From DASQFI01 sp035633215 (GTDB lineage: Bacteria > Acidobacteriota > Vicinamibacteria > Vicinamibacterales > SCN-69-37): a stretch of DNA of 64,000 bases. This document shows, in pieces, positions 25,665-33,941 of this stretch. The stretch lies in assembly GCA_035633215.1 (NCBI GenBank), contig DASQFI010000045.1, positions 164,828 to 228,827 of the forward strand, in the 5' to 3' direction. A model generated the notes under the pieces. That model was not told where the DNA came from. It did no database searches and saw only the letters and a list, made by a program, of their open reading frames with translations. Numbering within the stretch: position 1 is the stretch's first letter; each line of letters opens with the position of its first letter. The translations under genes were made by a program, and so were the position numbers.

Positions 25665-28310
25665 CTACTCCGTGCGCAAGGTCTTTGCCGGCTCAATCTT
25701 CATGGCGCGACGTGTCGGGCTCCACCCGGCCGCCAGGCTGGTCAGGCCGAGGAGGAGGATCGTTCCCACGAAGCTGATCGGATCGGTGGGCGGCAGATCG
25801 GCCACGAGAAACCACGCCAGCGGACGTGTGGCGAGGAGCGCCAGGCCCAATCCAATGACCATTCCGGTGAAGACGAGCGTCGCGCCGTCGCGGAAGACCA
25901 GCAGCGCGATGGCGCGACGGGTCGCGCCGAGCGCGAGCCGGACGCCGATTTCTGCGGTTCTGCGGGCGACGGCGAACGACACCACGCCGTAGAGACCAAT
26001 CATGGCCAGGAGCGCGCCCAGTGCGCCGAGCGATCCCACGAGCACGGCCCCGATGCGGCTCGGCCAGAAGGCAAAGGCCAACGCAGTGGTCATCGGTTCC
26101 ACGCTCACGGCTGCAGCGGGATCGGTCCGCAGCACGGCATCCTTCACCGAGGTGGTGACGCTCTCCGGCGGGCCCGACGTTCGGACCAGCACGTGGGCAA
26201 AACGCGCGGGCGGCCGCGGCGTGAGAAACGGCGTGTAGAGCGCGGCCTCGCGATCCTCACCGATCGAACGGTATTTGCTGTTGGCCACCACGCCCACAAC
26301 TTCGGCCGGGATCGCTTCCGGGTCTCCATGCAGGAAAACGGTCCGGCCAATCGGCTCGAGTCCTTCGAAGTACCGCCGGACAAACTCCTCGTTCACGATC
26401 ACGCGGCGCCCGTCGCCGCGATCGGCGTTCGTGAACTCGCGACCGCGGAGGAGCCTGATGCCCATGACGCGGAAGTAGTCCGAACCAACGCTGTTTGTGG
26501 CGTATTCCACCCGCACTGGAGCGGCACGTCCCTCGATCCGCATCATCGTCCCGGTACTGCCTCCGTACCGAAACGTCAGCGGCACGCCCTGGGTAAACGT
26601 CGCGGCCTCGACGCTGGCGAGCCCGCGCAGCCGCTCGACGATGCCCTCGACCGCCTGGTTCGAGGCTTCTCCTTGACGCCCTTCCACAAACGAGATCTGG
26701 GCGACAACCGTGTGCGCCGCATCGAAGCCCGGGTCGAGGCTGTTCGCCAGTCCGAGATTTCGCAGAAAGAGCACCGTCGTGACCAGCAGCAACACCGAAA
26801 CGGCGACCTGACCCGTCACGAGCACTCCGCGCATGCCAAAGCGGCGCGGCCCGAACGTTCGGGTCTCTTGTTTCAGCCCCGGGCTCAGCACGCCGCGAGT
26901 GGCTTGAAGCGCCGGCGCGAGCGCACACAGGAGTGTGCTCACCAGCACGAGCGCGACCGAGAGCACGGCGAGCCGCGTGTCGAAGGTGACATTCAAGTCG
27001 AAGGGAACGGGCAGCGGAAGGGCGACTCGTGAGATGAGGCGCGCCACGCCTGCCGTGATTGCGACACCTGCTATCGTCCCGGCAACGGCAAGCACGGAGC
27101 CTTCGGTGAGCAGCTGCTGAACGATCCGCGTACGCGTGGCGCCGAGCGCCATACGCAGGGCGATCTCTTTCTGACGAGCCGCGCTCCTGGCGACCAGCAA
27201 ACCCGCGACGTTCGCGCACGCGATCGCCAGCACGAGAGCCGTGACCAGCAGCAGGACGGCGAAGAATGCCCCGACTTCCTTGAGCTCCTTGACCTGGTAC
27301 AAACCGCCGACGGGGTCGACCACTCTGATGAAGCCCGTATGGAGCGGATCCTCGCCGGCCCAGTGCGACGCCGCGACATTGAGCGCTGCCCATGCGCCCT
27401 CGGCAGTCTGACCGTCCCGGAGCCGCCCAATAAGCTGAAGGTGACCCGCGCGCGGCGCATGGAGATTCGGTGCGAGCGCGGGAGAAATGGGGATGAACAT
27501 CTCCGGCGAGAGTCCGTACCCCGGCAGGGAGCGAAGGTCCGACGGCAGGACTCCCAGCACCACGTACGCGTGACCGTTCAGGATGACTGAAGAACCCAAC
27601 ACGCTTGGATCGCCGCCGAGCCGCGCGGTCCAGAAACGATGGCTGAGGACCGCGACGCGCGGGTCGCGGTCGGCCGACGCCTCGGCGGCGGTGAACGCCC
27701 GCCCCATGGCGAGAGGAATGCCCATGACGTCGAAGAAGTTCGCCGTCACGACGAGGGGCATCACGCCGATCGAGACATCCCGTCCGCGCCAGTTCATGTC
27801 GCTCTCGATGTCGTACCCGGCAATCCCGGCCATGACACCACTCGCATCGAGCTCGCGCCAGGCGGAATAGGACGTGTGGCTGCCGCTGTTCGTGCGAAGG
27901 TGCACCAGACGATCCGGGCGCGCCGCCGTCGGCGTTGAAAGCAGGAGGCTGTTTGCCAGCCCGAAGATCGCCAGGTTGGCCCCGGCCCCGAGCGCGATGG
28001 ACGAGGCCGCGGTGACGAGCAGCATGGGCTGCTTCGCGAGCGTCCGAAGCGCGTAGCGCGTGTCCTGCAGCAGGTTCTGGAGGGAATTCACCCGTCGCGT
28101 TTCACGGCATTGCTGTGTGATGCTCGCGGGAGAACCGAACTCCCGGAGCGCGGCTTCGCGCGCGTCCTGGCGCGACGCGCCGGCGGCGACGAGCTCCTCG
28201 ACCTGCTCTTCGAGGTGGAATCGCAGTTCGCGATCGAGGTCGCGATCGACGGTGGAGCGGATGAAGAGCGATCGGAAGCGCAGCAGCAAGACACGCATCC
28301 AACGGGTCAT
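25665..28310 (-). CDS. ADOP-family ABC transporter permease (second copy)
   Basis: This 881-aa permease has the same two-module MacB/FtsX layout as the one at 20794-23502: prefix domain (DRDLDRELRFHLEEQVEELV), first helix, MacB domain, FtsX bundle (KEIALRMALGATRTRIVQQL), and a second FtsX bundle (RRTAEIGVRLALGATRRAIA). It lies 13 bp after a PadR gene and 18 bp or more before an M20 peptidase gene on the same strand. Transport or antimicrobial-peptide efflux is presumed from the family; the ATPase must be elsewhere. Confidence 0.88.
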   Translation of the reverse strand: MTRWMRVLLLRFRSLFIRSTVDRDLDRELRFHLEEQVEELVAAGASRQDAREAALREFGSPASITQQCRETRRVNSLQNLLQDTRYALRTLAKQPMLLVTAASSIALGAGANLAIFGLANSLLLSTPTAARPDRLVHLRTNSGSHTSYSAWRELDASGVMAGIAGYDIESDMNWRGRDVSIGVMPLVVTANFFDVMGIPLAMGRAFTAAEASADRDPRVAVLSHRFWTARLGGDPSVLGSSVILNGHAYVVLGVLPSDLRSLPGYGLSPEMFIPISPALAPNLHAPRAGHLQLIGRLRDGQTAEGAWAALNVAASHWAGEDPLHTGFIRVVDPVGGLYQVKELKEVGAFFAVLLLVTALVLAIACANVAGLLVARSAARQKEIALRMALGATRTRIVQQLLTEGSVLAVAGTIAGVAITAGVARLISRVALPLPVPFDLNVTFDTRLAVLSVALVLVSTLLCALAPALQATRGVLSPGLKQETRTFGPRRFGMRGVLVTGQVAVSVLLLVTTVLFLRNLGLANSLDPGFDAAHTVVAQISFVEGRQGEASNQAVEGIVERLRGLASVEAATFTQGVPLTFRYGGSTGTMMRIEGRAAPVRVEYATNSVGSDYFRVMGIRLLRGREFTNADRGDGRRVIVNEEFVRRYFEGLEPIGRTVFLHGDPEAIPAEVVGVVANSKYRSIGEDREAALYTPFLTPRPPARFAHVLVRTSGPPESVTTSVKDAVLRTDPAAAVSVEPMTTALAFAFWPSRIGAVLVGSLGALGALLAMIGLYGVVSFAVARRTAEIGVRLALGATRRAIALLVFRDGATLVFTGMVIGLGLALLATRPLAWFLVADLPPTDPISFVGTILLLGLTSLAAGWSPTRRAMKIEPAKTLRTE

Positions 28311-28323
28311 GACTTCCTCTTGG

Positions 28324-28653
28324 TCAAGCCTCGCGCACGACGAGGTGGATGGCGGCCGACAGCCGGTCCCAGCTCTCGAGCTCCTTCGCCAGCTGTTTTC
28401 TTCCGGCGCTCGTGAGCGAGTAGATCTTGGCCTCCCGCCCCGTCTCGGTGGTCACCCACGCCGCTTTGAGCCAGCCATGTTGCTCGAGGCGATGAAGAGC
28501 CGGATAGAGCGAGCCTTGGGTGACCTGAAGCACGTCGCCGCTCACCTGCCGGATGCGCTTCGCGATGCCCCATCCGTGTCGCGGCTCGATCGCCAGGGTC
28601 TTGAGAATCAGCAGGTCGAGCGTCCCCTGAACAAGGTCGGATGGTCGACTCAT
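28324..28653 (-). CDS. PadR-family repressor
   Basis: The 109-aa product is a compact PadR protein: LVQGTLDLLILKTLAIEP, then QGSLYPALHRLEQHGWL as the recognition helix, then TGREAKIYSLTSAGRK. It heads the PadR-ADOP-peptidase operon and has two direct-repeat boxes just upstream, so self-repression is likely. Confidence 0.9.
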   Translation of the reverse strand: MSRPSDLVQGTLDLLILKTLAIEPRHGWGIAKRIRQVSGDVLQVTQGSLYPALHRLEQHGWLKAAWVTTETGREAKIYSLTSAGRKQLAKELESWDRLSAAIHLVVREA

Positions 28654-28661
28654 GGGTTGAT

Positions 28662-28697
28662 GCCTAGGTAATCTACAATACGCCTAGGTAATCGACA
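28662..28697. promoter_or_regulatory. Two direct-repeat boxes, candidate PadR operator
   Basis: GCCTAGGTAATCTACA (28662-28677) and GCCTAGGTAATCGACA (28682-28697) match at 15 of 16 positions and are exactly 20 bp apart, about two helical turns, so two dimers could bind on one face. They lie 9 bp before the PadR start. Confidence 0.6.
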
Positions 28698-28754
28698 AAG
28701 TTCCACCACCTGCACGAGCCGCTCGCCGACGGGCCACTATAATCGCGGCTCCTG

Positions 28755-29146
28755 ATGCCGCTGGCCTCCGGCACCCGCCTGGGTTCGTATGAAATCGTCG
28801 TCCTGCTCGGCGCCGGCGGAATGGGTGAGGTCTACCGCGCGCGCGATACGAAACTGGATCGCGACATTGCGCTGAAGATCCTGCCTGATGCCTTTGCCAG
28901 AGACGCGGACCGGCTGGCGCGCTTCGAGCGGGCGTCAATACCGCAGGCGCCCTCACGCTGGGCGATCGTCGGAGGCTCCTCGACCTGTCCGCGTACGACT
29001 CCGGCAGTTTTCACGAGTCTGACGTCTCGCCGGACGGTCAGCGGCTTCTGCTCATCCGCACCGATCCCGCCTCTCGTCCCACCCGCCTGGACATCATCGT
29101 CAATTGGTTCGACGAGCTGAGAGCGAAGGCCGCCGCGGGACGGTGA
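28755..29146 (+). pseudogene. Ser/Thr kinase-propeller gene with internal deletion
   Basis: The first ~59 codons encode the N-terminal lobe of a Pkn-type kinase (GTRLGSYEIVVLLGAGGMGE, lysine in DIALKI) nearly identical in pattern to the intact kinases at 37203 and 40000. The sequence then jumps, in another frame, to the last part of the propeller: DVSPDGQRLLLIR and the terminal NWFDELRAKAAAGR, the same ending as the 37203 kinase (NWFDELNARVPPAR). About 800 codons between are missing. No functional kinase can be made. Confidence 0.85.
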
Positions 29147-29207
29147 CTGGATTGACGGTCGCATTTGCAGGGACCGCCGTCGCGCGCGTATCTTCTCTCG
29201 CGTGACG

Positions 29208-30095
29208 ATGAGCGTGGCCGTGGGATCGGTCGCTGGATTGTGGCGATTCCCGGTGAAGTCGATGGGCGGCGAGCGCCCCGAATCCATCGAGATAACGGGG
29301 CACGGCATCGTCGGCGATAGAGCCTTTGCGTTGATCGATGCGCAGACCGGCAAGGTCGTCAGCGCGAAGAGCGTTCGGCTCTATCCCGGGTTGTTGGATT
29401 GCCGGGCCACGTTCGTCGAGCCACCCCAAGCGGGCCGCGACGTGCCGGCTGTCCGCATTACGCTGCCGGACGGCCGGTCGGTGACGAGCGACGACGCGCG
29501 CGTCGACCGCGAGTTGTCGGCCCATTTCAAGCGCGACGTCACGCTGGCGCGTGCCGCGCCGCCGGACTACACGATCGACCAGTTTCATCCGGATATCGAG
29601 CACGTCGATCCGTCGGGGCATCGCAACACATTCGTCGAACAAAAGCTCGGGTCGGCATTCTTCGGGGAACTGGGCGTCGCGTCACCCGTTCCGGTGGGCG
29701 CGTTCGTCGATTTGTTTCCTGTCTCGGTGCTGACCACTTCAACGCTGGCGGAACTGGCCACACGGCGGCCGGCCAGCCAGTTCGATCAGCGCCGGTTTCG
29801 GATGAACGTCATCGTCGATGCGCCGGTTCGCGGATTCCCCGAGAACGAATGGATCGGGCGGGAGCTGGCCATTGGCGACGACGTGCGACTGCGAATCGCG
29901 TTGCCCGACCCCCGCTGCGTCATGACGACACTGCCCCAGGGAGATCTGAGCCAGGACCTGGAGATCCTGAAGACGTTGGTGCGCGAGAACAGCCTGCAGG
30001 TCGGCGACGCCGGCCGATATCCCTGCGCGGGTGCCTACGCCATTGTCGAAGCCGCGGGAACGGTTCGGGCTGGCGACCGCGTGGCCGTCTCGTGA
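29208..30095 (+). CDS. MOSC-domain protein
   Basis: This 295-aa protein has an N-terminal MOSC beta-barrel (VAGLWRFPVKSMGGERP, GIVGDRAFALID) and a MOSC domain with the conserved cysteine in DPRCVMTTLPQ. The ending ENSLQVGDAGRYPCAGAYA differs from the usual FG-N pattern. Family members bind molybdenum cofactor-linked sulfur or act as amidoxime/N-hydroxyl reductases. A GTG two codons upstream is an alternative start. No molybdoenzyme gene is adjacent. Confidence 0.85.
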   Translation: MSVAVGSVAGLWRFPVKSMGGERPESIEITGHGIVGDRAFALIDAQTGKVVSAKSVRLYPGLLDCRATFVEPPQAGRDVPAVRITLPDGRSVTSDDARVDRELSAHFKRDVTLARAAPPDYTIDQFHPDIEHVDPSGHRNTFVEQKLGSAFFGELGVASPVPVGAFVDLFPVSVLTTSTLAELATRRPASQFDQRRFRMNVIVDAPVRGFPENEWIGRELAIGDDVRLRIALPDPRCVMTTLPQGDLSQDLEILKTLVRENSLQVGDAGRYPCAGAYAIVEAAGTVRAGDRVAVS

Positions 30096-30130
30096 CGCGG
30101 CGAGTTTCTCGATCCGGGATTGCTCGTTGA

Positions 30131-30562
30131 CTACGGTTCGATCATGTCGATGTCGTCCGCCACCGAATCGAAATGGCGGCGGTTGAAGGTGAGAAGTTCC
30201 GCCGCCTTGCCGTGGCGGGCCGACGTCGCGATGAGAGCGTCGTAGGTCAGGCCGCCGCCGATTCCGGCCTGCGAGAGCGTCGCGAGCAGCGCGGCGTGGG
30301 CCGATCCAGAGAGCGCCGCGACGTCCGCGTCCGACACGAAGTTCGCCTCGAGGAGTTCCCAGGCATCAGCCGGGGTGAGGCGGTGTGGCGCGGGCAGGCG
30401 GGTCAGCACCGCGTACGCCTCGACGAGCGCATGCGCGGCGACGACCAGCCGGTCGCCTTTCGCCAGCCGCCGTTCCAGCGCCCGGGCCGCGGCGGCGTGT
30501 TGCGCATGCCATCCACACACGGCCGCGACGATGCAGCTGGAATCCAGAGAGAACGCGGCCAC
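30131..30562 (-). CDS. vapC: PIN-domain ribonuclease toxin (VapC-like)
   Basis: From a GTG at 30562, 1 bp beyond the antitoxin stop, the product is 143 aa and puts the first catalytic Asp at residue 7 (FSLDSSCI), as usual in PIN toxins; an ATG at 30619 inside the antitoxin gene is the alternative. Other PIN acidic positions are HALVEAYAVL and TYDALIA, with FNRRHF at the C-terminus. It should cleave RNA when free of its antitoxin. Confidence 0.85.
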   Translation of the reverse strand: MAAFSLDSSCIVAAVCGWHAQHAAAARALERRLAKGDRLVVAAHALVEAYAVLTRLPAPHRLTPADAWELLEANFVSDADVAALSGSAHAALLATLSQAGIGGGLTYDALIATSARHGKAAELLTFNRRHFDSVADDIDMIEP

Positions 30563-30563
30563 G

Positions 30564-30824
30564 TCAGGGTCGACCTTTGCGGACCCGGAGACTGGCTCGA
30601 GTGCGCTCGACGGTGTCATTCGTGAGCGGGCGAGCCGGATCTTCCTGAGATGCGACGAGCAGACGCCCCTTGCGCGCGAGGCGCACCCGCGCCGGCTGGG
30701 GCTCGATTTCGATCACGCCCTCCCGCCACCGGACGTCGAGCGGCACGCCAGGCTCGAGACCGGCCTCGCGACGGATCTCGCTCGGAATGACGAGGCGCCC
30801 GGCAGCGTCAATGGTAGTAACCAT
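30564..30824 (-). CDS. vapB: AbrB/MazE-family antitoxin (VapB-like)
   Basis: The 86-aa product starts at ATG 30824. The N-terminal swapped-hairpin AbrB domain is clear (VTTIDAAGRLVIPSEIRREA), followed by a toxin-wrapping tail rich in arginine. It immediately precedes a PIN toxin and lies under a palindrome (30835-30853), so it likely represses its own operon with the toxin as co-repressor. Confidence 0.88.
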   Translation of the reverse strand: MVTTIDAAGRLVIPSEIRREAGLEPGVPLDVRWREGVIEIEPQPARVRLARKGRLLVASQEDPARPLTNDTVERTRASLRVRKGRP

Positions 30825-30834
30825 GGCATTAAAT

Positions 30835-30853
30835 ATACCATGAATCATGGTAT
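30835..30853. promoter_or_regulatory. Palindromic operator of the vapBC-type operon
   Basis: ATACCATG (30835-30842) and CATGGTAT (30846-30853) are perfect complements around AAT, 11 bp upstream of the antitoxin ATG. A further ATGGTAGTAACCAT partial palindrome overlaps the start. Autoregulation by the AbrB-type antitoxin is the likely use. Confidence 0.55.
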
Positions 30854-30922
30854 GGAACGCCTGTGTGACGTGCTGTCGGCGATGCGCGCTACGCTGGTCC
30901 GGCCCAGGACGCGAGGCGCCGG

Positions 30923-31582
30923 ATGTGGCGGAAAGATCCTCTGCTGCTTGTGATTCTTTGGTGGACGGCGCTCGTTGCCGGCATCCTCGTGTGGCTGCCC
31001 CTCGTCCGGGGCGCAACCCAGGGCACGGCATATCGGTGGGCGCTTGCCGACGGCATCGGCGGCCAGGGCATCGGTGGCGCTTACTGGCTGCTCATTCTCG
31101 GAGCCGTGTTCGTGTTGTCGCTCCTGTATCTCGGCTGGCGTGGCGCTCGTCAGCCGTTTCACTGGTTGCTATTGGCGTTCCATGTGCCGTTGGCCGCGGC
31201 GGTCACGTACGTGGCTTGGAGGGACCCGCTTGGGTTCCGGTTCGAAGGCGCGACCATCGGTGTTGACGTGTCGCTGGCGATCATCGGTCCAGTGCTGTTT
31301 GGCGGCGTCGCCGTTGCGGCGATCGCCTGGGTCGTCCGCGATTTTCAGGTCAGACGATCGCGGGAATTGGTTCCGTGGGTCTGGACGCGTGCGGCACGCG
31401 TCAGATTCTTGCTCCTCCTCGCCCTTGTGCCCCTCGAAGTGGTGCTGTTTCGGTCAGGCGGGATCCAAAGCACTCAGAACATCGTCGGCGTCGCGCTCGT
31501 CGGGTGGCAGTGGGTGCTGCTCAACCGCATTCTGGCGGGAGCTCGGCCGGACGAATCCCGAAAGCCCTTACGAAACCAGTAA
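30923..31582 (+). CDS. Six-helix integral membrane protein of unknown function
   Basis: This 219-aa protein has about six hydrophobic helices (near 7-27, 52-71, 81-100, 115-137, 160-176 and 182-202) with short polar loops. I see no catalytic or transport motif. It is not clearly linked to its neighbours; a cupredoxin lipoprotein gene starts 105 bp later on the same strand. Confidence 0.6.
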   Translation: MWRKDPLLLVILWWTALVAGILVWLPLVRGATQGTAYRWALADGIGGQGIGGAYWLLILGAVFVLSLLYLGWRGARQPFHWLLLAFHVPLAAAVTYVAWRDPLGFRFEGATIGVDVSLAIIGPVLFGGVAVAAIAWVVRDFQVRRSRELVPWVWTRAARVRFLLLLALVPLEVVLFRSGGIQSTQNIVGVALVGWQWVLLNRILAGARPDESRKPLRNQ

Positions 31583-31687
31583 ATTCCACACCCTGGCCGA
31601 TTCTCTTGTGTGGGGGTTCCTGCTGGTATTCAAGTTGCACTTGCCGGCGCCAGTTCTGGTTACCCCAGTTACTTAAGGAGCCGAGCC

Positions 31688-32092
31688 ATGCGGTCTTTGC
31701 GTTCAAGCGCCTTCGCAGTCGGGATCGCCATTCTTGGTGGGTGGAGTTGCGGAGGCGGCTCCAGTTCACCGCCGACGACTCCCACGCCGACGGCCGTCAC
31801 GATCCTCATCACCGGTCAAAAGGGCGTGCTGTCGTTTTCGCCGAACCCCGCCACCGCCGGTGGCCGGATGGTCGTGTTCCGCAACACGGACACCGAAGCG
31901 CACCGCGTGCGCTTGAACAATCTCTCGGTCGACTGGGGACTCATCGCGCCGGGGGCGACGAGCCAGCCGTTCCTCATGCCCGCGGAGGGCTCGAACTACC
32001 ACTGCGACCTCCACCCGACGATGATCGGCAGCGTCAACCCGGAAGCGGGCGGCGACCCGCCGCGCTGCGAGGGTGTGTATTGCGCACCCTAA
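31688..32092 (+). CDS. Cupredoxin-like lipoprotein
   Basis: The 134-aa product starts at ATG 31688 after AAGGAG. A lipoprotein signal ends at Cys21 (ILGGWSC). A plastocyanin-type fold follows with type-1 copper ligands His72 (EAHRVRL), Cys106, His109 and Met112 (YHCDLHPTM). It is probably an outer-face electron carrier or copper-binding protein. The C-terminus has two extra cysteines (PPRCEGVYC), perhaps a disulfide. Confidence 0.8.
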   Translation: MRSLRSSAFAVGIAILGGWSCGGGSSSPPTTPTPTAVTILITGQKGVLSFSPNPATAGGRMVVFRNTDTEAHRVRLNNLSVDWGLIAPGATSQPFLMPAEGSNYHCDLHPTMIGSVNPEAGGDPPRCEGVYCAP

Positions 32093-32189
32093 CTGTCTGA
32101 GTTGATCGAGAAGGACCTCGGGTGGGATCCCGAATCGTCATTTCTGGTCGCGTCGAGGATTTTCGTGAACCCGTACGCTATTGGAGTGC

Positions 32190-33287
32190 TTACTGCTGAA
32201 GTACCTGGTGAACGAATGCCACGGCGATTGCCCCTTCACCGACAGCGGAGGCGACACGCTTGATGTTTCCGCCCCGCACGTCGCCGACCGCAAAGACACC
32301 GGGACGACTCGTTTCGAGAAGATAGGGCGGCCGTGTCAGCGGCCCCCGCGCCGCGGCCAGATCGTCCGGCGACAGCCCCGGACCAGTCTTGATGAACCCT
32401 TTGTCATCGAGCACAACGCAACGCGCGAGCCAACCAGTGTTCGGCACAGCCCCAGTCATCAGAAACACGTGGCGGATGTCGTTCGTCTCAGCCTCGCTGG
32501 TTCGATCGTCACGCCACTGCACCCGTTCAAGATGCCCGTTCCCTTCCAGGGCGACGATCTGGGTGTGCGTCCGCAGGACGATCGCCGGATTGTCTTCGAT
32601 GCGGCGAATGAGATACCGCGACATTGTGTCGGCCAACCCGTCTCCCCGAACCAGCATGTGGACGCGCTTCGCCGTCTGCGCGAGAAACACGGCGGCTTGT
32701 CCCGCGGAATTACCGCCGCCGACCACGATGACGTCCTCGCCGACGCACAGCTGCGCCTCCATCGGCATCGCGGTGTAGTACACCCCGGCACCTTCGAACT
32801 GAAACAGGTTCGGGAGTGCCGGTCGACGGTATTCGGCGCCCGTCGCGATGATCACGGCGCGCGCACGGACGCTCGATCGGTCGGCAATCTGCATTTCATA
32901 GGGTTGCCGGTCGCAGGCGAGCTGCGTCGCGCCCTTCGCGATCATGACCTGCGCGCCGAACTTCTGGGCCTGTGCGTATGCACGGCCCGTCAGATCCAAA
33001 CCTGAAATGCCGGTCGGGAATCCGAGATAGTTTTCAATCCTGGAACTCGATCCCGCTTGCCCGCCGGGCGAGTTTGATTCGAGGACGAGGACGTCGAGGC
33101 CCTCCGACGCGCCGTACACGGCAGCCGCCAGCCCCGCCGGCCCCGCGCCGACGATCACCAGATCGCTCACGCGTGTGCGATCGATCGCGTCGTTGAAGCC
33201 GAGACAATCTGCGATCGCCGCGTTGCTCGGATTCCGCAGGACCGCGTCCGCGCCGCAGATCAAGACAGGGACATCGGCCGTGCTCAC
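32190..33287 (-). CDS. TrxR-like flavoprotein lacking the CxxC motif and its N-terminal sensor domain
   Basis: From a GTG at 33287 the product is 365 aa. FAD-binding VIVGAGPAGLAAAVYG (45-60), GGQAG, the NAD(P)H site VIVVGGGNSAGQA and the C-terminal GVFAVGDVRGG are intact. The redox CxxC of thioredoxin reductase is absent; the equivalent region reads VYYTAMPMEAQ. The first 40 residues (VPVLICGADAVLRNPSNAAI) are the tail of the domain that, in related proteins of about 550 aa, links a cyclic-nucleotide-binding or receiver domain to this flavoprotein. That upstream part is missing here, and a dispersed repeat begins 13 bp upstream. Confidence 0.8.
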   Translation of the reverse strand: MSTADVPVLICGADAVLRNPSNAAIADCLGFNDAIDRTRVSDLVIVGAGPAGLAAAVYGASEGLDVLVLESNSPGGQAGSSSRIENYLGFPTGISGLDLTGRAYAQAQKFGAQVMIAKGATQLACDRQPYEMQIADRSSVRARAVIIATGAEYRRPALPNLFQFEGAGVYYTAMPMEAQLCVGEDVIVVGGGNSAGQAAVFLAQTAKRVHMLVRGDGLADTMSRYLIRRIEDNPAIVLRTHTQIVALEGNGHLERVQWRDDRTSEAETNDIRHVFLMTGAVPNTGWLARCVVLDDKGFIKTGPGLSPDDLAAARGPLTRPPYLLETSRPGVFAVGDVRGGNIKRVASAVGEGAIAVAFVHQVLQQ

Positions 33288-33299
33288 CGTCGAGCGGCA

Positions 33300-33345
33300 C
33301 CATTGGTCGGGTTGAACCGGAAACCTTTCTCAAAGTTTCGCAAGT
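33300..33345. repeat. Dispersed repeat, copy 1
   Basis: Bases 33300-33339 are identical over 40 bp to 42932-42971 at the left end of the tRNA-Pro island. The core AAACCTTTCTCAAA recurs at 63477-63490. It lies at the truncated 5' end of the TrxR-like gene, so it may mark a rearrangement point. Confidence 0.7.
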
Positions 33346-33374
33346 TTCTGTCGGGCCCATGCTACTGTGATCGT

Positions 33375-33599
33375 ATGACCCTGAAGGCTCGGGTAAAGGC
33401 CGGCCGACTCGTCGTTGACGAACCGACCGATCTGCCCGAAGGCACCGAGGTCGAGCTCCTGCCTCTCGATCCCGGAGACTGGCTCGACGACCACGACCGT
33501 GCCGCATTACACCGGGCTCTGAGCGATTCTGACGAGGACGTGAAGGCCGGCCGACTTGTCGATGCCGATGTCGTCCTTCGACAGCTCCGGTCGCGTTGA
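33375..33599 (+). CDS. Orphan antitoxin-like protein
   Basis: This 74-aa protein has a short beta-rich N-terminus (MTLKARVKAGRLVVDEPTDL, then PEGTEVELLPL) and an acidic helical tail (DHDRAALHRALSDSDED), as in antitoxins paired with RelE/ParE toxins. Its TGA overlaps the TTG start of a RelE-type toxin remnant. Without its toxin it is probably an orphan. Confidence 0.65.
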   Translation: MTLKARVKAGRLVVDEPTDLPEGTEVELLPLDPGDWLDDHDRAALHRALSDSDEDVKAGRLVDADVVLRQLRSR

Positions 33600-33854
33600 A
33601 ACGACGTCGCGTCCGCTTCACCATCATCGCCCAACAGCATGTGGCGCGCGAACAAGCGATGTATGCCCTCCGCCGGCGCGACCCTGACCGTGACGCGCAA
33701 CCTACCAACAGATGTCCAACTGCGGCAGACATATGTCTCGCTCGACGGCGCGCCGCTGGCCACGTTGGTGTTCGGCGAGTCGGTCACGCGCGAGATCGAG
33801 TACGTCAGCGCGACGTGCAGGAGCGATGGATCGGGTGGATCGAGCGGTAATTGA
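33596..33854 (+). pseudogene. Truncated RelE/ParE-type toxin joined to an unrelated gene fragment
   Basis: The first 21 codons (KRRRVRFTIIAQQHVAREQA) look like the start of a RelE/ParE toxin. The frame then loses any toxin pattern. In another frame, 33665-33854 encodes the end of a different protein (TLTVTRNLPTDVQLRQ, YVSLDGAPLATLVFGESV). The junction near 33660 is best explained by deletion and fusion of two genes. Confidence 0.55.
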
Positions 33855-33941
33855 CGGATCCCGCATCGGGCGCGGGACGGTGACGACCAACTCGCCCATG
33901 CCGGGACGCGCCGACTACAATGAGCCACCCCAGGAGGCCCC

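Noticed and set aside
33665..33854. Considered as a separate small gene
   Set aside because: It lacks a start signal and looks like the tail of a larger protein, so it was placed within the pseudogene entry.
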